Made by a program: the position numbers and the translations under genes. This document shows, one piece after another, positions 44,901 to 56,033 of a stretch of DNA of 64,000 bases. The notes beneath the pieces are model-generated. The model had not been told where the DNA came from. It did no database searches and saw only the letters and a program-made list of their open reading frames with translations. Numbering within the stretch: position 1 is the stretch's first letter; every line of letters starts with the position of its first letter. Origin of the DNA: Gliomastix tumulicola (lineage: Eukaryota > Ascomycota > Sordariomycetes > Hypocreales > Bionectriaceae); the NCBI GenBank assembly GCA_001599755.1, contig BCHX01000001.1:2170001-2234000 (forward strand), written 5' to 3'.

Positions 44901-47900
44901 CCCCCGGCAAGCCATCACTGCTGCAGAACTACGCCGACCTCGACGAGCCCTTCACGGCTGTCGACAAGATCCTGTCTCACTATCCTGAGGCTGAGACCCA
45001 GATTGTGAACGCTCAGGATGTCCAGCACTTCCTGCTTCTCTGCATGCGTCCCGGACAGAAGCCTGTCACCTTCATCCCTGCCCTGGACGACAACTTCGAG
45101 TTCTTCTTCAAGAAGGACTCGCTGTGGCAGTCTGAGGACCTGGACGCAGTCATTGGCCAGGATGTTGGCCGTACGTGTATTCTGCAGGGCCCCACGGCCG
45201 CCAAGTTCTCGACGGTCCTCGACCAGCCCATCAAGGACATCCTGGACGGCATCCACAATGCTCACATTGCGGCCCTGACCAAGGACATCTACAACGGCAA
45301 CGCGTCTTCGATCCCCGTCGTTGAGTACTTCGGTGGCAAGCTTGTCGAGTCCGAGATTCCTCTGGATATTGAGAGTCTCACTGTCAACTACGACACGAAC
45401 AAGAACACCTACCGCATCTCGCCCTCGGTGACTGCCGTCATGCCCCCTGTTGACCAGTGGCTTGCCCTTCTGGCGGGTCCCAACCGCAACTGGAGGCACG
45501 CGCTTCTCATGTCTGATGTGGTTATCCAAGGCCAGAAGTTCCAGACCAACCCTCTGAGGCGCATCTTTGCTCCTGTTCGCGGTCTGTTCGTCGAGGTCCA
45601 CCACCCCAACGACCCGGACAAGACCACCATCATTGTCAAGGAGCAGCCCCGGCCCAACCAGTATGCGGATGTCATTGAGGTGAAGCTGACTGGCAAGAAC
45701 GAGATCCTTGTCAACTTGATCAAGGAGACTACTGCGCTCGGCAAGCCGGCGTCTCTCCCTCTCACGTTCATCTATCACCCTGAGGCTGGCTACGCGCCCA
45801 TCCATGAGGTTATGGAGGGCCGTAACGACCGCATCAAGGAGTTCTACTGGAGAGCTTGGTTTGGCGACGATGCCCTGGACCTCGATGCTCTTGTGACGAG
45901 CAAGTTCGACGGTGGCAAGACGGTCATCACCGGAGAGGCCATCAGCGAGTTCACCCATGCCGTTGGCAACACGGGCGAGGCATTTGTCGACAGGCCTGGA
46001 AAGACGGCAGTCTTTGCTCCTATGGACTTTGCCATTGTGATCGGCTGGAAGGCTATTACCAAGCCCATTTTCCCCCGCACGATCGACGGCGATCTTCTCA
46101 AGCTTGTTCATCTCTCGAACCAGTTCCGCATGATCCCCGGCGCCGAGCCGCTCAAGAAGGGTGATGAGGTTACCACCACGGCCCAGATCAACGCCATCAT
46201 CAACCAGGACTCTGGCAAGATGGTCGAGGTCTGCGGCACACTTGTCCGTGATGGGGAGGCCGTCATGGAGGTGACGTCTCAGTTCCTGTACCGAGGAGCG
46301 TACACAGACTTCGAGAACACCTTCCAGCGCAAGGCCGAGACTCCCATGCAGGTTCATCTGGCCACCAGCAAGGATGTTGCCGTCCTGCGGTCCAAGCAGT
46401 GGTTCAACTCTGACGAGATCCCCAGCGAGATTGAGCTGCTTGGCCAGACCCTCACCTTCCGTCTTGAGAGCCTGGTCCGGTTCAAGAACAAGAACGTCTT
46501 CAGCAACGTTGAGACCAGGGGCCCTGTCCTGCTCGAGCTACCTACCAAGGAGGTGATCCAGGTGGCCAGCGTGGACTACGATGCTGGTGAGTCGCATGGC
46601 AACCCTGTCATCGACTATCTCGAGCGCAACGGCTCGCCTCTGGATCAGCCCATCAACTTCGAGAACCCCATCCCGCTCAGCGGCAAGACTCCTCTCCAGC
46701 TCCGCGCCCCGGCATCCAACGAGAACTACGCTCGTGTCTCGGGTGACTACAACCCTATTCACGTGTCCCGCGTCTTCTCGAGCTACGCCGATCTCCCGGG
46801 TACGATTACCCACGGCATGTACTCGAGCGCGGCAGTTCGCAGTCTCGTCGAGACCTGGGCTGCCGAGAACAACATCGGCCGCGTCCGAAGCTTCCACGCC
46901 TCCCTTGTTGGCATGGTCTTGCCCAACGATGACATCCAAGTCAAGCTCCAGCACGTTGGCATGGTTGCCGGTCGCAAGATCATCAAGGTCGAGGCCAGCA
47001 ACACGGAGACCGAGGAGAAGGTGCTTCTTGGTGAGGCCGAGGTTGAGCAGCCCGTGACGGCCTACGTCTTCACTGGCCAGGGTTCCCAAGAGCAGGGCAT
47101 GGGTATGGAGCTGTATGCCAGCAGCCCGATTGCCAAGGAGGTCTGGGATCGTGCCGACAAGTACCTCCTCGACAACTATGGTAAGTGCACACCAGCATGC
47201 ACATCATATCTTGCTGCATTCACCTTCAGTGACTAACATGATCCATCCAGGCTTCTCTATTACCAACATTGTCAAGAACAACCCCAAGGAGCTTACCGTG
47301 CACTTCGGTGGCCCTCGCGGCAAGGCCATCCGCCAGAACTACATGGCCATGACCTTCGAGACTGTGAGCGCCGACGGTTCCATCAAGTCGGAGCGCATCT
47401 TCAAGGAGATCAGCGAGAGCACCACTTCGTACACGTACCGGTCGCCCACTGGTCTGCTGTCGGCCACTCAGTTCACTCAGCCGGCCCTGACTCTTATGGA
47501 GAAGGCCAGCTTCGAGGACATGAAGTCAAAGGGCCTTGTGCCCAGAGACAGCACGTTCGCTGGACACTCGCTCGGCGAGTACTCTGCTCTCGCTGCCCTG
47601 GCAGACGTCATGCCCATCGAGAGCTTGGTGTCAGTCGTGTTCTACCGCGGTCTCACCATGCAGGTTGCCGTGGAGCGTGATGCCAGCGGGCGATCCAACT
47701 ACTCCATGTGCGCCGTCAACCCCAGCCGCATCTCCAAGACGTTCAACGAGGAGGCGCTCGAGTTTGTGGTCAGCAACATCTCGGAGGAGACTGGGTGGCT
47801 GCTGGAGATTGTCAACTACAACATTGCCAACATGCAGTACGTGTGTGCCGGCGATCTCCGGGCGCTGGACACTCTGAGCGGGGTGACCAACTTCCTCAAG

Positions 47901-48371
47901 AAGCAGCAGATTGACATTGACGAGATGAGGAGCAACATCGAGGAGGCCAAGGAGGCGCTGCGCGAGATCATCCGCGGATGCGCCGAAGCCACGCTCAAGA
48001 AGCCTACGCCTCTGGAGCTGGAGCGTGGATTCGCGACGATCCCTCTCCGGGGCATTGACGTGCCTTTCCACTCGACGTTCCTGCGCTCCGGCGTCAAGCC
48101 GTTCCGGTCGTTCTTGATGAAGAAGATCAACAAGACGACCATCGACCCATCGAAGCTGGTGGGCAAGTACATCCCCAACGTGACGGCCAAGCCGTTCGCG
48201 CTGACGAGGGAGTACTTTGAGGATGTGTACAAGCTGACCAACTCGCCCAAGATCGGGGCGGTGCTGGCCAACTGGGACAAGTACACGCAGGAGGATGTTG
48301 TGACGAATGGTCAGGCCTCTAGTGACAGCGGGGCCAGCGGTGATTTTGAGGGACCCGGAACTGCCGCCTAA
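41981..48371 (+). CDS. fas1: Fatty acid synthase subunit beta
   Basis: Two exons, 41981-47180 and 47251-48371, with a 70-base intron (GTAAGT...CATCCAG); 2106 residues. The start MYGAATGPQTGINTPRS matches the fungal FAS1 N-terminus; the frame is also open upstream to an ATG at 41858, judged to be leader. Order of domains: acetyl transferase (Ser286 in TGHSQGIVMA), enoyl reductase with FMN-binding TIM barrel (from about 595, MSRLWGLAPILVAGMTPATV, and GGRGGGHHSFEDFH), dehydratase hot-dog domain (about 1585-1620, SGDYNPIHVSRVF, LPGTITHGMYSS), and malonyl/palmitoyl transferase (VFTGQGSQEQGMGMELY; Ser1840 in FAGHSLGEYSAL). It builds the C16-C18 acyl-CoA products with the alpha chain. Codon use is strongly biased to C/G endings, as expected for a highly expressed gene. 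Confidence 0.98.
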
Positions 48372-49183
48372 GCGCGAGAGGAGAAGGGGTCGATGAGGAG
48401 GATCTGATGGAATATACGTGGAGGATAGATGGATGGAGGCTTGTCACGGGCAAAGCTATCCATATTAATGACAGAGCGGTGATGTTTGGAGACAGCAATC
48501 TGAGCACGACAAAGCGGGATGCAAGAGGCGACGAGTTTCTTTACATAACTAGTATCTAGAGCGGCGTTTAAATTGATGTACGGCTACGAATAATAGACTT
48601 GTGTGTTTGATGACTCTGCGAGTAAGTGTTTGTGAATGGTGTCGACTCTGCCTGTCTACTAATCAATCCCAGGTAAGGTAGCCTGTAGTTACTAAAGTAC
48701 TATGATGTTGTTTGTTGTACGTGCTAGGACGAGGGCGGTCTCTGTCTAGGGTAGCTCTCTTCGGGTACCGGCGACCACCGCTGGAGCACTGCGGCTAGAA
48801 GCCACTAAACATGCCCGCTCGCTTCCAGCCACTTCTCCCTCTCTCTCTCGTAGGACGAGAAGCGGGAGTGGGGGACGCCGCCGAGAGCTGGGAGGAACTT
48901 GACGAGACGGCCAATTCTGCAAGGCGGGCGCGGTCTCGCCCACGGACCGCTCGATTGGCTGCGGCCGGCCCAAGGCTAGCTCGCCTTCTATAACTACCCG
49001 CGGCCGACGCTCTCCTTTTTGTGCGACGTGGAGAGAGAAGGGATACGAGAGGTCTTCTTTACTTGCGCGGGGTTTTTCTGGCTCCCGCTAATCAATTATT
49101 ACTAGTACTCGAGGAAGGTGCCTGGTTCGGTCGACGAGGATCATCCTACTTAGGTAGCGCTGTCTTCATTCCCCTCGGTCACC
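48372..49183. other. Intergenic between fas1 and guanine deaminase
   Basis: 812 bases. The left part is the fas1 3' region; the right part, GC-rich near 48880-49020, should hold the next promoter. No supported gene. Confidence 0.5.
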
Positions 49184-50683
49184 ATGTCTTCAACTACTAC
49201 GCAGGCTAAGCCCAAGATCTTCACGGGTACCTTCATACACAGCAAGAGCCGCACGGAGCTCGAGTACCTACACGATGCTGTCGTCTGTGTCGATGAGGCC
49301 GGCGTCATTGTCAGCGTGACCAAGGATGCTACGATGGAGAAAGCACGGGAATCCCTCGGCTGGGGAGACCGGGACGTTGAGATCCATGCCGGCAAAGAAG
49401 GACAGTTCTTCTTCCCCGGCTTCATCGGTATGTTGGACCCTTCAACTGCTATTTACTTACGCTGTGGAGAGTGAGAGAGACCGGTCAGCTGACCGTGAAT
49501 CGTGACAGACACGCACGTGCACGCCTCGCAGTACCCCAACGTGGGCATCTTTGGCAAGACGACGCTCCTGGACTGGCTGAGCAAGTACACGTTCCCGCTC
49601 GAGTCGAGCCTCCGGGACCTCACCAAGGCGCGGCGCGTGTACACGGCGTGCGTGCGCAAGACGCTCGCGCACGGGACGACGACGGCAGCGTACTACGCGA
49701 CCATTGACGTGGCGGCGACGAACCTGCTCGCCGACCTCTGCCTGTCGATCGGGCAGCGGGCGTTTGTCGGGCGCGTGTGCATGGACAACGCGCAGCTGTG
49801 CCCGGACTACTACAAGGACGAGTCGGCCGAGGCCGGGCTGGCGGCGACGCGGGCGACGATCCGGCACGTGGAGGGTATCGACCCGGGCTTCGAGCTGGTC
49901 TCGCCCATCCTCACGCCGCGGTTCGCGCCGTCGTGCAGCTCCGAGTCCATGAGCGGGCTGGCCGCCCTCCAGCGCGAGACGGGCCTCCCCGTGCAGACGC
50001 ACGTGTCGGAGAACAAGGGCGAGGTCGCGCTCGTGGCCGGCATGTTCCCGGACTCGGCCTCGTACTCGGACGTCTACGACCGCCACGGCCTGCTCACCCC
50101 ACGCACCGTCCTCGCGCACGCCGTGCACCTCGACGACGCCGAGGCACGGCTCCTCGCGGCCCGCGGGACAAAGGTCTCCCACTGCCCCTGCAGCAACAGC
50201 TCGCTGACGAGCGGCGCCGCGCGCGTCCGCTGGCTCTGGGATACGGGCGTCGAGGTCGGGCTGGGCACGGACATGAGCGGCGGGTACAGCCCGTCGATCC
50301 TCGAGTCTGCGCGGCAGGCGGCGCTCGTGAGCCGGCACGTGGCCATGGGGGATGATGATGATGACGCTGCTGGTGACGGGCGGGACAAGCTCATGGTCGA
50401 GGAGGTGCTGTATCTCGCGACAAAGGGCGGTGCGCTGTGTCTGGGGCTGGAGGACAAAGTGGGTGGCTTCGAGGTCGGGAAGCAGTGGGACGCGCAGCTG
50501 GTTGGGCTGAGGCGCGTTCAGGATGATGGCGAGGAGGAGACGCTGGAGGACGGCAATGTGGATGTGTTTGGGTGGGAGGACTGGGAGGAGAAGATGGCCA
50601 AGTGGTTGTATGTTGGCGATGACCGCAACACGAAGAAGGTCTGGGTCAAGGGCCGGGAGGTGCACTCTAGAAAGGGCGCATAG
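49184..50683 (+). CDS. Guanine deaminase
   Basis: Two exons, 49184-49427 and 49509-50683, with an 81-base intron (GTATGT...TGACAG); 472 residues. The amidohydrolase metal site is complete: FIDTHVHASQYPN (His84, His86), PVQTHVSENKGEV, VLAHAVHLDD and GLGTDMSGGYSP (Asp ligand), with SHCPCSNSSLTSGAARV as in guanine deaminases. The enzyme converts guanine to xanthine and ammonia in purine salvage and catabolism, in the cytosol. The C-terminal region has an extra acidic insert (GDDDDDAAGD and DDGEEETLEDG) that is longer than in yeast Gud1, as often in filamentous fungi. Confidence 0.95.
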
Positions 50684-51255
50684 ACACGCACACGCACACG
50701 AACACGAGGACACGATAGATCTAGTAGATTCGATAGAGAGACGGTTCACGATAGAGACGGCAGAACAGGGAATACGACAGCACGTTCAGGGTGTATCCTT
50801 GCCATGGAACATCACATCTGTCGGCGGCTAAAAGATGGAACCCCCCCTGTCGACCCTGAGCTTGTCCCGACGCCCTCGCCCAATCAGATCCCCAGTCAGA
50901 TATTAATAGCCAGAGCGAGCGCATTCACGTCGCTCTTTCTGCTGGCATTTTGGCGCCGAGGAAAGCTGGCCATCGGCGGGAATGTCTTCTTGGCTGCGGT
51001 GACGAATCCCCAGCTTGACAAGAGCCGGCAGGCGCTCCTGCCCTGTCTGACTTATAGATAGATAAGTAAATATCCCAGGGCAGGCGCTTCCTGGGGGGTG
51101 CTTTCCTTTTCTATCTTATATGTCGATGCCCCTCTTCCATTTCCCATTTCCCTCTGAATCTGTCATTCTGTATATACACACACTCACGACACCACACACA
51201 GCTCTTCCCAACATCACCACAACCACCACAACCACCACAACCACCATCCTCAACC
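50684..51255. other. Intergenic upstream of the MARVEL-like gene
   Basis: 572 bases with a CACA/ACAC-rich start just after the guanine deaminase stop and an ACC/ACA microsatellite at 51216-51246. No supported gene. Confidence 0.5.
51216..51246 (+). repeat. ACCACA microsatellite in a 5' leader
   Basis: Tandem ACCACAACC-type units directly upstream of the start codon at 51256, so probably inside the 5' UTR. Confidence 0.8.
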
Positions 51256-51968
51256 ATGGGCCTCTCCTCCTTCGGACCGCCTCCCCTGCCCCGCTGGCTG
51301 CTCGCCCTGCGCATCACGACCCTCGCCACCTCCGTCGGCGTCCTCGTCGCCGCCGCCTACAACGTCTCCCTCTACGCGGGGCTCTTCGTTTCCGCGACGC
51401 CCGCGGGCTTCCTCCTCTTCAACGCCCTCTTCCACATGCTCATCGTCGGCGCCATGCTCGCCTGCGAGTTCCGGCTGCAGCGGTACTACAACCGGCTCGC
51501 GTTCGCGCTGCTGCTGGGCCTCGACGGGGCCTTCTGGCTTGCCGGGTGGGCGTGGGCCGCGAGCTGGGCGGGGCGGTGGTTGAGCTTTGGCAGCGAGGGG
51601 ACGAGTCGGGAGTATGATGCCTTCGCGGGGTCGATCACGGCTGGTGCTGTGCTTGGTGCTATTACATGGTGAGTCTTTAGCCCCCCCCTTCCCCGCCCTT
51701 CTGATGATTTGTTGAGAAATGTATGTTGGTGCTGACAAGGGGGGGGGGGTTGATGTAACTACGTAGGGTCATGGTCATCGTGGTCACCTTCGCCTTTGCC
51801 CGCGCGTGCATGCACGACAGCAGCGACGAGATCCCCGAGTACCCCGAGTACGGCTCCGCGGAGTACTACGCCCACGCCGCCGAGCTGGGCCAGCAGCAGC
51901 AGCAGCAGAGGAAGCCCGAGGGCGGTGCGCAGTACCCGCCTCCGCCCCAGGATGCGCGCTACGCATGA
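51256..51968 (+). CDS. MARVEL-domain-like four-helix membrane protein
   Basis: Two exons, 51256-51668 and 51767-51968; the intron (GTGAGT...ACGTAG) contains an 11-G run; 204 residues. Four hydrophobic segments are visible: WLLALRITTLATSVGVLVAA, GFLLFNALFHMLIVGAMLAC, LAFALLLGLDGAFWLAGWAW and AGAVLGAITWVMVIVVTFAF. The spacing and the conserved DAFAGSITAGAVLGAITW-like end fit fungal MARVEL-domain proteins, which sit in plasma-membrane or endomembrane microdomains. The C-terminal tail is cytosolic and rich in acids, Tyr and a QQQQQQ run. No specific function can be given. Confidence 0.8.
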
Positions 51969-52906
51969 GCGTCGTCGTCGTCTGCTGAGAAGTCCATCCT
52001 TCTTCCCCCCCCCCCTCGGGCGATCTGAGATGCTTTCGATAAAGGAACTGGGAATGAGAGGGAACTACTACATATGACCGGAGTGTCGGATGGGAAAGGG
52101 GGCCGTGTGAGACAGGGCGGAACGGCCTGGGCTGCCGGAATGCTCCTGGGGGATCTGTTGGATTATGAACTGTTTTATGATACCCATGAATGTGCTTTTC
52201 TCATCCGTTCACATTTACAACGCAAATCTCAAGACATACTACACTCTGCATCTTACCTCCCCTGTCAGTTCTCTGTCTGAGCCATGTCACCGAGTCGCAA
52301 ATGAGATATGGATAGATAGGGAGCGCGAGGCATGCAAAAAAAAAAAAAAGAGTCCGAATTCACCATCTCCTATAGCTGGAACGCCCTCCCGGGATTACCT
52401 TTCTAAATCCAGTCTGCCCCAACCTGCTACCCGTACATTGCAATGCACACATACCGTGTTACCAAAGACTCCTAAACGCCTTGAAGAGCGAGGTGCCTAG
52501 CACCAGCCGCTGCCCGTAAGAAAAAAGAAAACAAAAAAAAAAAACAAAGAGTAGACCCCAGTAATAGAAAGGTACTAGGTAGTGAGTAGTAGAGAGCGTA
52601 TATGACCTGGGCTTGGAGCAGCCACCGAATATAAGTACCAGACTCTCGATATCCCGTGTACTTCCTCCTCCCCCTTTTGACCTCGGCTCCTACCACAGCT
52701 TCCTGAAAGCTTATCATAGTAGGCAGCATGATACTAGTGAATTAATGCAGAGCGATGAGTGTGAGAAAAAGAAATGGAAATGCAAAAAGATGCCGACGGG
52801 GAGGGGGATGGCCGAGGATGGATGGGAGCATTAGTGTGTAGGAGCAAAACATAGGAAAACCAGATCTTCCAGCGTATCGGATACCCAAACCTCTTCAGAA
52901 TCCGTT
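51969..52906. other. Intergenic, convergent 3' ends
   Basis: 938 bases between the MARVEL-like and bZIP-like stop codons, with C and A homopolymers (about 52006-52016 and 52336-52348). No supported gene. Confidence 0.5.
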
Positions 52907-54004
52907 CTAGGGCTGCTGATGATGGAAAAAGCCCTCGGGGTAAAGGTGCGTGTTGGGATCCAGGTCGCCGGGCTGCATCTGAGGCTCCAAGTGAGAGTGG
53001 GCGTCGAGCAAAGGAGTCGCCAAGTTCAGGGTCATATTTGTCGATGCTGGCGTGGGTGTGGCCCCCGGCGTACTTCCAGCAGCTGCAGCGACGACAGAGG
53101 CCTCCTTGGCCTGCATTTTGGCCCTTGTCCGCTCTGTGCGTTTTCTCTGCTCCTCCCGCTTCTTATCCTCTGCCACCAGCTGGTCGCAGGCCGTCACTCG
53201 CTCTTCGATCTTGCCAACCATGCGTTGCTTGACCCTGTCCGACAGCTTGTCCCACTCACTCGGATCACCGCCCATCTGGATGACCTTCAGTCTCTGCCAG
53301 TCACATTCGGCGGCCTTCTCGTTGAGAATGACTCGGGTGTTGTGTAGTTTCTCGAGGCGGGTGACACGGCTCTTCTTGGCCGCCTGATTGTTGCGCTCCC
53401 TGTCGATCTTTTGGCTTTGGGCGGCGATGGCACAGTTGATGCTGCGCACGTGGTCCTTCTCCGCCTCCGTCGCCGTCTCAGGCACCTCGTGATACTCCTC
53501 AAGCGTCTCCTTCGGGGGTAGAGGTGGCACTGCGGACGGAGGCAGGGCGGGCGGGTTCGCCTCTTGGCGCTGGAGCTCAACCTGCCACTGAGCCCGGATC
53601 CATTGGATCTCTTGAGGGGACTTGTCCTGAGGAAGTGTGAGATTCGCATCTTCGAAGGGAACATCCCCGATGCGGAGGCCGCAGCGGCGGGCTGACAGGC
53701 GCTGGCGGGCGGGTTGAGGACCAGCTGCGTTGTGGTGGTACGCTGGACCATAAGCCGAGATGCTGCTGGCTGCGCCGGTAGCCATGCTGGCGGAAGGTGA
53801 GAGAGTGGCTGCGGGAGCAACGGTAGTAGGCTGGACTGGGGGAGATGGTAGAGCTAGTCCATGAGCCGTATACAGAGGATTGCTCGTCGAGGAAGAAGCC
53901 TCCTCGCTGCACCCACCAGCCGCCAGTCTTCTCTTTTCCTCAGGCTCGTCTGGAGCCGGTGAAGCAGCACGCCGCTTGGGGGCTGCGGGCAGTTGCAGAG
54001 ACAT
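52907..54004 (-). CDS. bZIP-like protein with a weak leucine zipper
   Basis: Single exon, 365 residues. Residues about 205-230 contain a bZIP basic-region signature, NNQAAKKSR (N-x2-A-A-x2-S-R), preceded by KIDRER and followed by a long helix LEKLHNTRVILNEKAAECDW. The leucine that should follow nine residues after the invariant Arg is Thr, and the heptad line then reads Lys, Gln, Met; only a shifted register (L, L, C, V) gives a partial zipper. A second charged helical stretch, about 240-300 (EWDKLSDRVKQRMVGKIEER), may help dimerise. N- and C-terminal parts are Pro/Ala/Ser-rich; basic KRR clusters near the start could be nuclear localisation signals. A transcription factor is likely; partners and targets are unknown. 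Confidence 0.7.
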   Translation of the reverse strand: MSLQLPAAPKRRAASPAPDEPEEKRRLAAGGCSEEASSSTSNPLYTAHGLALPSPPVQPTTVAPAATLSPSASMATGAASSISAYGPAYHHNAAGPQPARQRLSARRCGLRIGDVPFEDANLTLPQDKSPQEIQWIRAQWQVELQRQEANPPALPPSAVPPLPPKETLEEYHEVPETATEAEKDHVRSINCAIAAQSQKIDRERNNQAAKKSRVTRLEKLHNTRVILNEKAAECDWQRLKVIQMGGDPSEWDKLSDRVKQRMVGKIEERVTACDQLVAEDKKREEQRKRTERTRAKMQAKEASVVAAAAGSTPGATPTPASTNMTLNLATPLLDAHSHLEPQMQPGDLDPNTHLYPEGFFHHQQP

Positions 54005-55130
54005 GTTCTTGCGAAGTTGTTACTATATTGGTGTTGGGTCTGGGAGCAGGCACAAGTGGCTCGCCTTCGAGTGTCTGAAGCTGAGATAATCGTTCCCCTT
54101 GGGAGAAACAGGGATCGTATAGGCGTTCAACTGATGATAGCTATATGATGGTGGCGGCTGATATCGATTAACCGTGATGTGCGGAATGAGTCCCTGTACA
54201 TTTTCTAGTGGTAAGCACCTCAGTGATGTAGAGACAGGGGGTAGACTAGCGGACTCGAGACTGTAATAAACCAAAAAAAGAACAAAATCAAGAAAGGGAG
54301 GGTGACACCGAGAGTACTGGCGCTTTGGTAGGCTAGAACAGGACAAGGCAGGATGCCTGAGCGTGGCTTGATATCCCGGTCTTCGAGTGATCATGACGAC
54401 CTGCCTCTATGCGCTGCAGTGACAGAATCACTCGAAAGTGCGAGTCTGATTCAGGGAAGGGTGAATTGCAGTTGAGCGAGTAGGAGAGGCCCGAGGGATA
54501 AAGTCGAGTCGAGCTGATGACGAATGGCAGGAGGAACCGGGAGGGGTCGGGTCGAGAGTACAGGGATATAGCATGGAACAACGAGAGACGCCTCAGCGCA
54601 CGTCGTTCGGGTATGTGATTCAGGAAGAGGCCATCTTGAAACACCACCCATGCTTGGGTCAGAGTGAGAGGAAGAGCGGCCCAGGAACGGTGGAGAGGAT
54701 GGACGAGGGAAGTTCTGAACGATGATTGGGCCGGTAAGAAAGGGTAGTAGTGTAGGAGGTGCAAGGTGGAAAAGGAAGAAAACGAGATATTTAGGGGAAC
54801 AATTCAAAAGGTGTGGCAGGGGGAAAAAGAGGGAGCAACGAACTGATACATGATAGTTCTTTGGGAACCTCTGACTTACTTCAAAGCCTGTAGATGTAAC
54901 GTGGACCTTCGTGTCCGGCGATGCTCTCATCCATACACTCAACGAGGGGAGCCAAGTCGAGGGTGATTCAGGTTCAAATCAACGCAGATGGTCTCTCCCG
55001 GCCGAACTTAACAGGTCGAGTTCAAAGTTTTGAAGCAACGTGGTGCTGATTCACAGCGGCAGTCCCCTCCCAATCACAATAGGCAGCGATGGTTGGGGGT
55101 GCATGCGTTATTGTTCGATCTGCGTGGGTG

Positions 55131-55159
55131 GCGGTGGTGGTGGTGGTGATGATGATGAT
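55131..55159 (+). repeat. GGT/GAT trinucleotide microsatellite
   Basis: Five GGT units run into four GAT units. Confidence 0.85.
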
Positions 55160-55221
55160 TCAAGGATTGGTTTGACCTGGCGGCTTCCCAAAGAACAATC
55201 GCCCAGATATTTCAGGCCAGG

Positions 55222-55252
55222 CCAAACCAAACCAAACCAAACCAAATCAAAA
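55222..55252 (+). repeat. CCAAA pentanucleotide microsatellite
   Basis: About five tandem CCAAA units with one variant CAAAT unit. Confidence 0.85.
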
Positions 55253-56033
55253 CGTACGCAAGCAAATTTCCTGCCTGCCCGCCTTGCTTTGACATGGGAT
55301 GATAGACGAGGGGCAGGCAGCCAGTCACTGCAGCTCGCTGAAACAATGAACTCCCGTGACCTTCAAAAGTCGGTCAGGGTGAAGACAATAATAAATTTGA
55401 ACTTGCGCGCTGTTATGTCCCCGGTCGTCGGATATCGCCCTGCCTTGACCGTCAGTCTGCATTGTCATGTGTGTTGCGTGCCTTGCTGGTTAGCTGAGGT
55501 GTGACTCCTTCTCTTCCCACCTCAAGATGCCGGTCTGGGTGCTCAAGCCCACAATCCCAATTGCACAAGCAAATGCACAAGCAACCGGCGGGAAGTGTCG
55601 CCTAACCGCCCCGATGTTACAGGACATGTTTGGCAATGTTTGCCTCCCCACGGGAAGCCGTACTGATACAAGCCATCACCATCGCCGGGGAGAATCGTCC
55701 GACTGCTGAATTGAGGGCGCACCCCCTGAATCATGTCCAAAATCATTTCCAAAATATAGAATAGAACATAATAGGTAGGGTATACAGGTATATGGGAGGT
55801 ATTCGTCATGATTCCTGTCTCGTTGAGGCTCCGTTTGTTTCGTTGCCAAACATAATCGTCCAAGTCGTCGCTTTTTGGCCTTCCTATTCCCCGTTGGTGT
55901 GTTTCCTTTCAACTCCAAAATCATTCCCAAGCCAGACCCAGCCTTTGCTGTTTCTGTCTTTCCATTAGATGGACCATAGTGCTCTCCGTTTGTGTTGTTT
56001 CGCCTAGCTTCGCCAAGCGTGACCGTTTGAGCC

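Larger units (their letters stand above)
54005..56033. promoter_or_regulatory. Long upstream region of the bZIP-like gene, with microsatellites
   Basis: About 2 kb between the bZIP-like start and the XlnR-type stop codon. The minus strand has several ATG-started frames (up to 163 codons, 54451-54942) that lack motifs and could be upstream ORFs in a long leader. Microsatellites occur at 55131-55159 and 55222-55252. No other gene is supported. Confidence 0.45.

Noticed and set aside
43646..46357. Long minus-strand frames (391 and 480 codons) opposite fas1
   Set aside because: Antisense shadows of FAS1 codon bias, without independent motifs.
54969..54979. GGTTCAAATC, resembling a tRNA B box
   Set aside because: Flanking bases do not form a T stem, and no A box, anticodon arm or acceptor stem is found upstream.
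55040..55504. 154-codon plus-strand frame
   Set aside because: Much of it is translated microsatellite (Gly and Asp runs, then QTKPNQTK).
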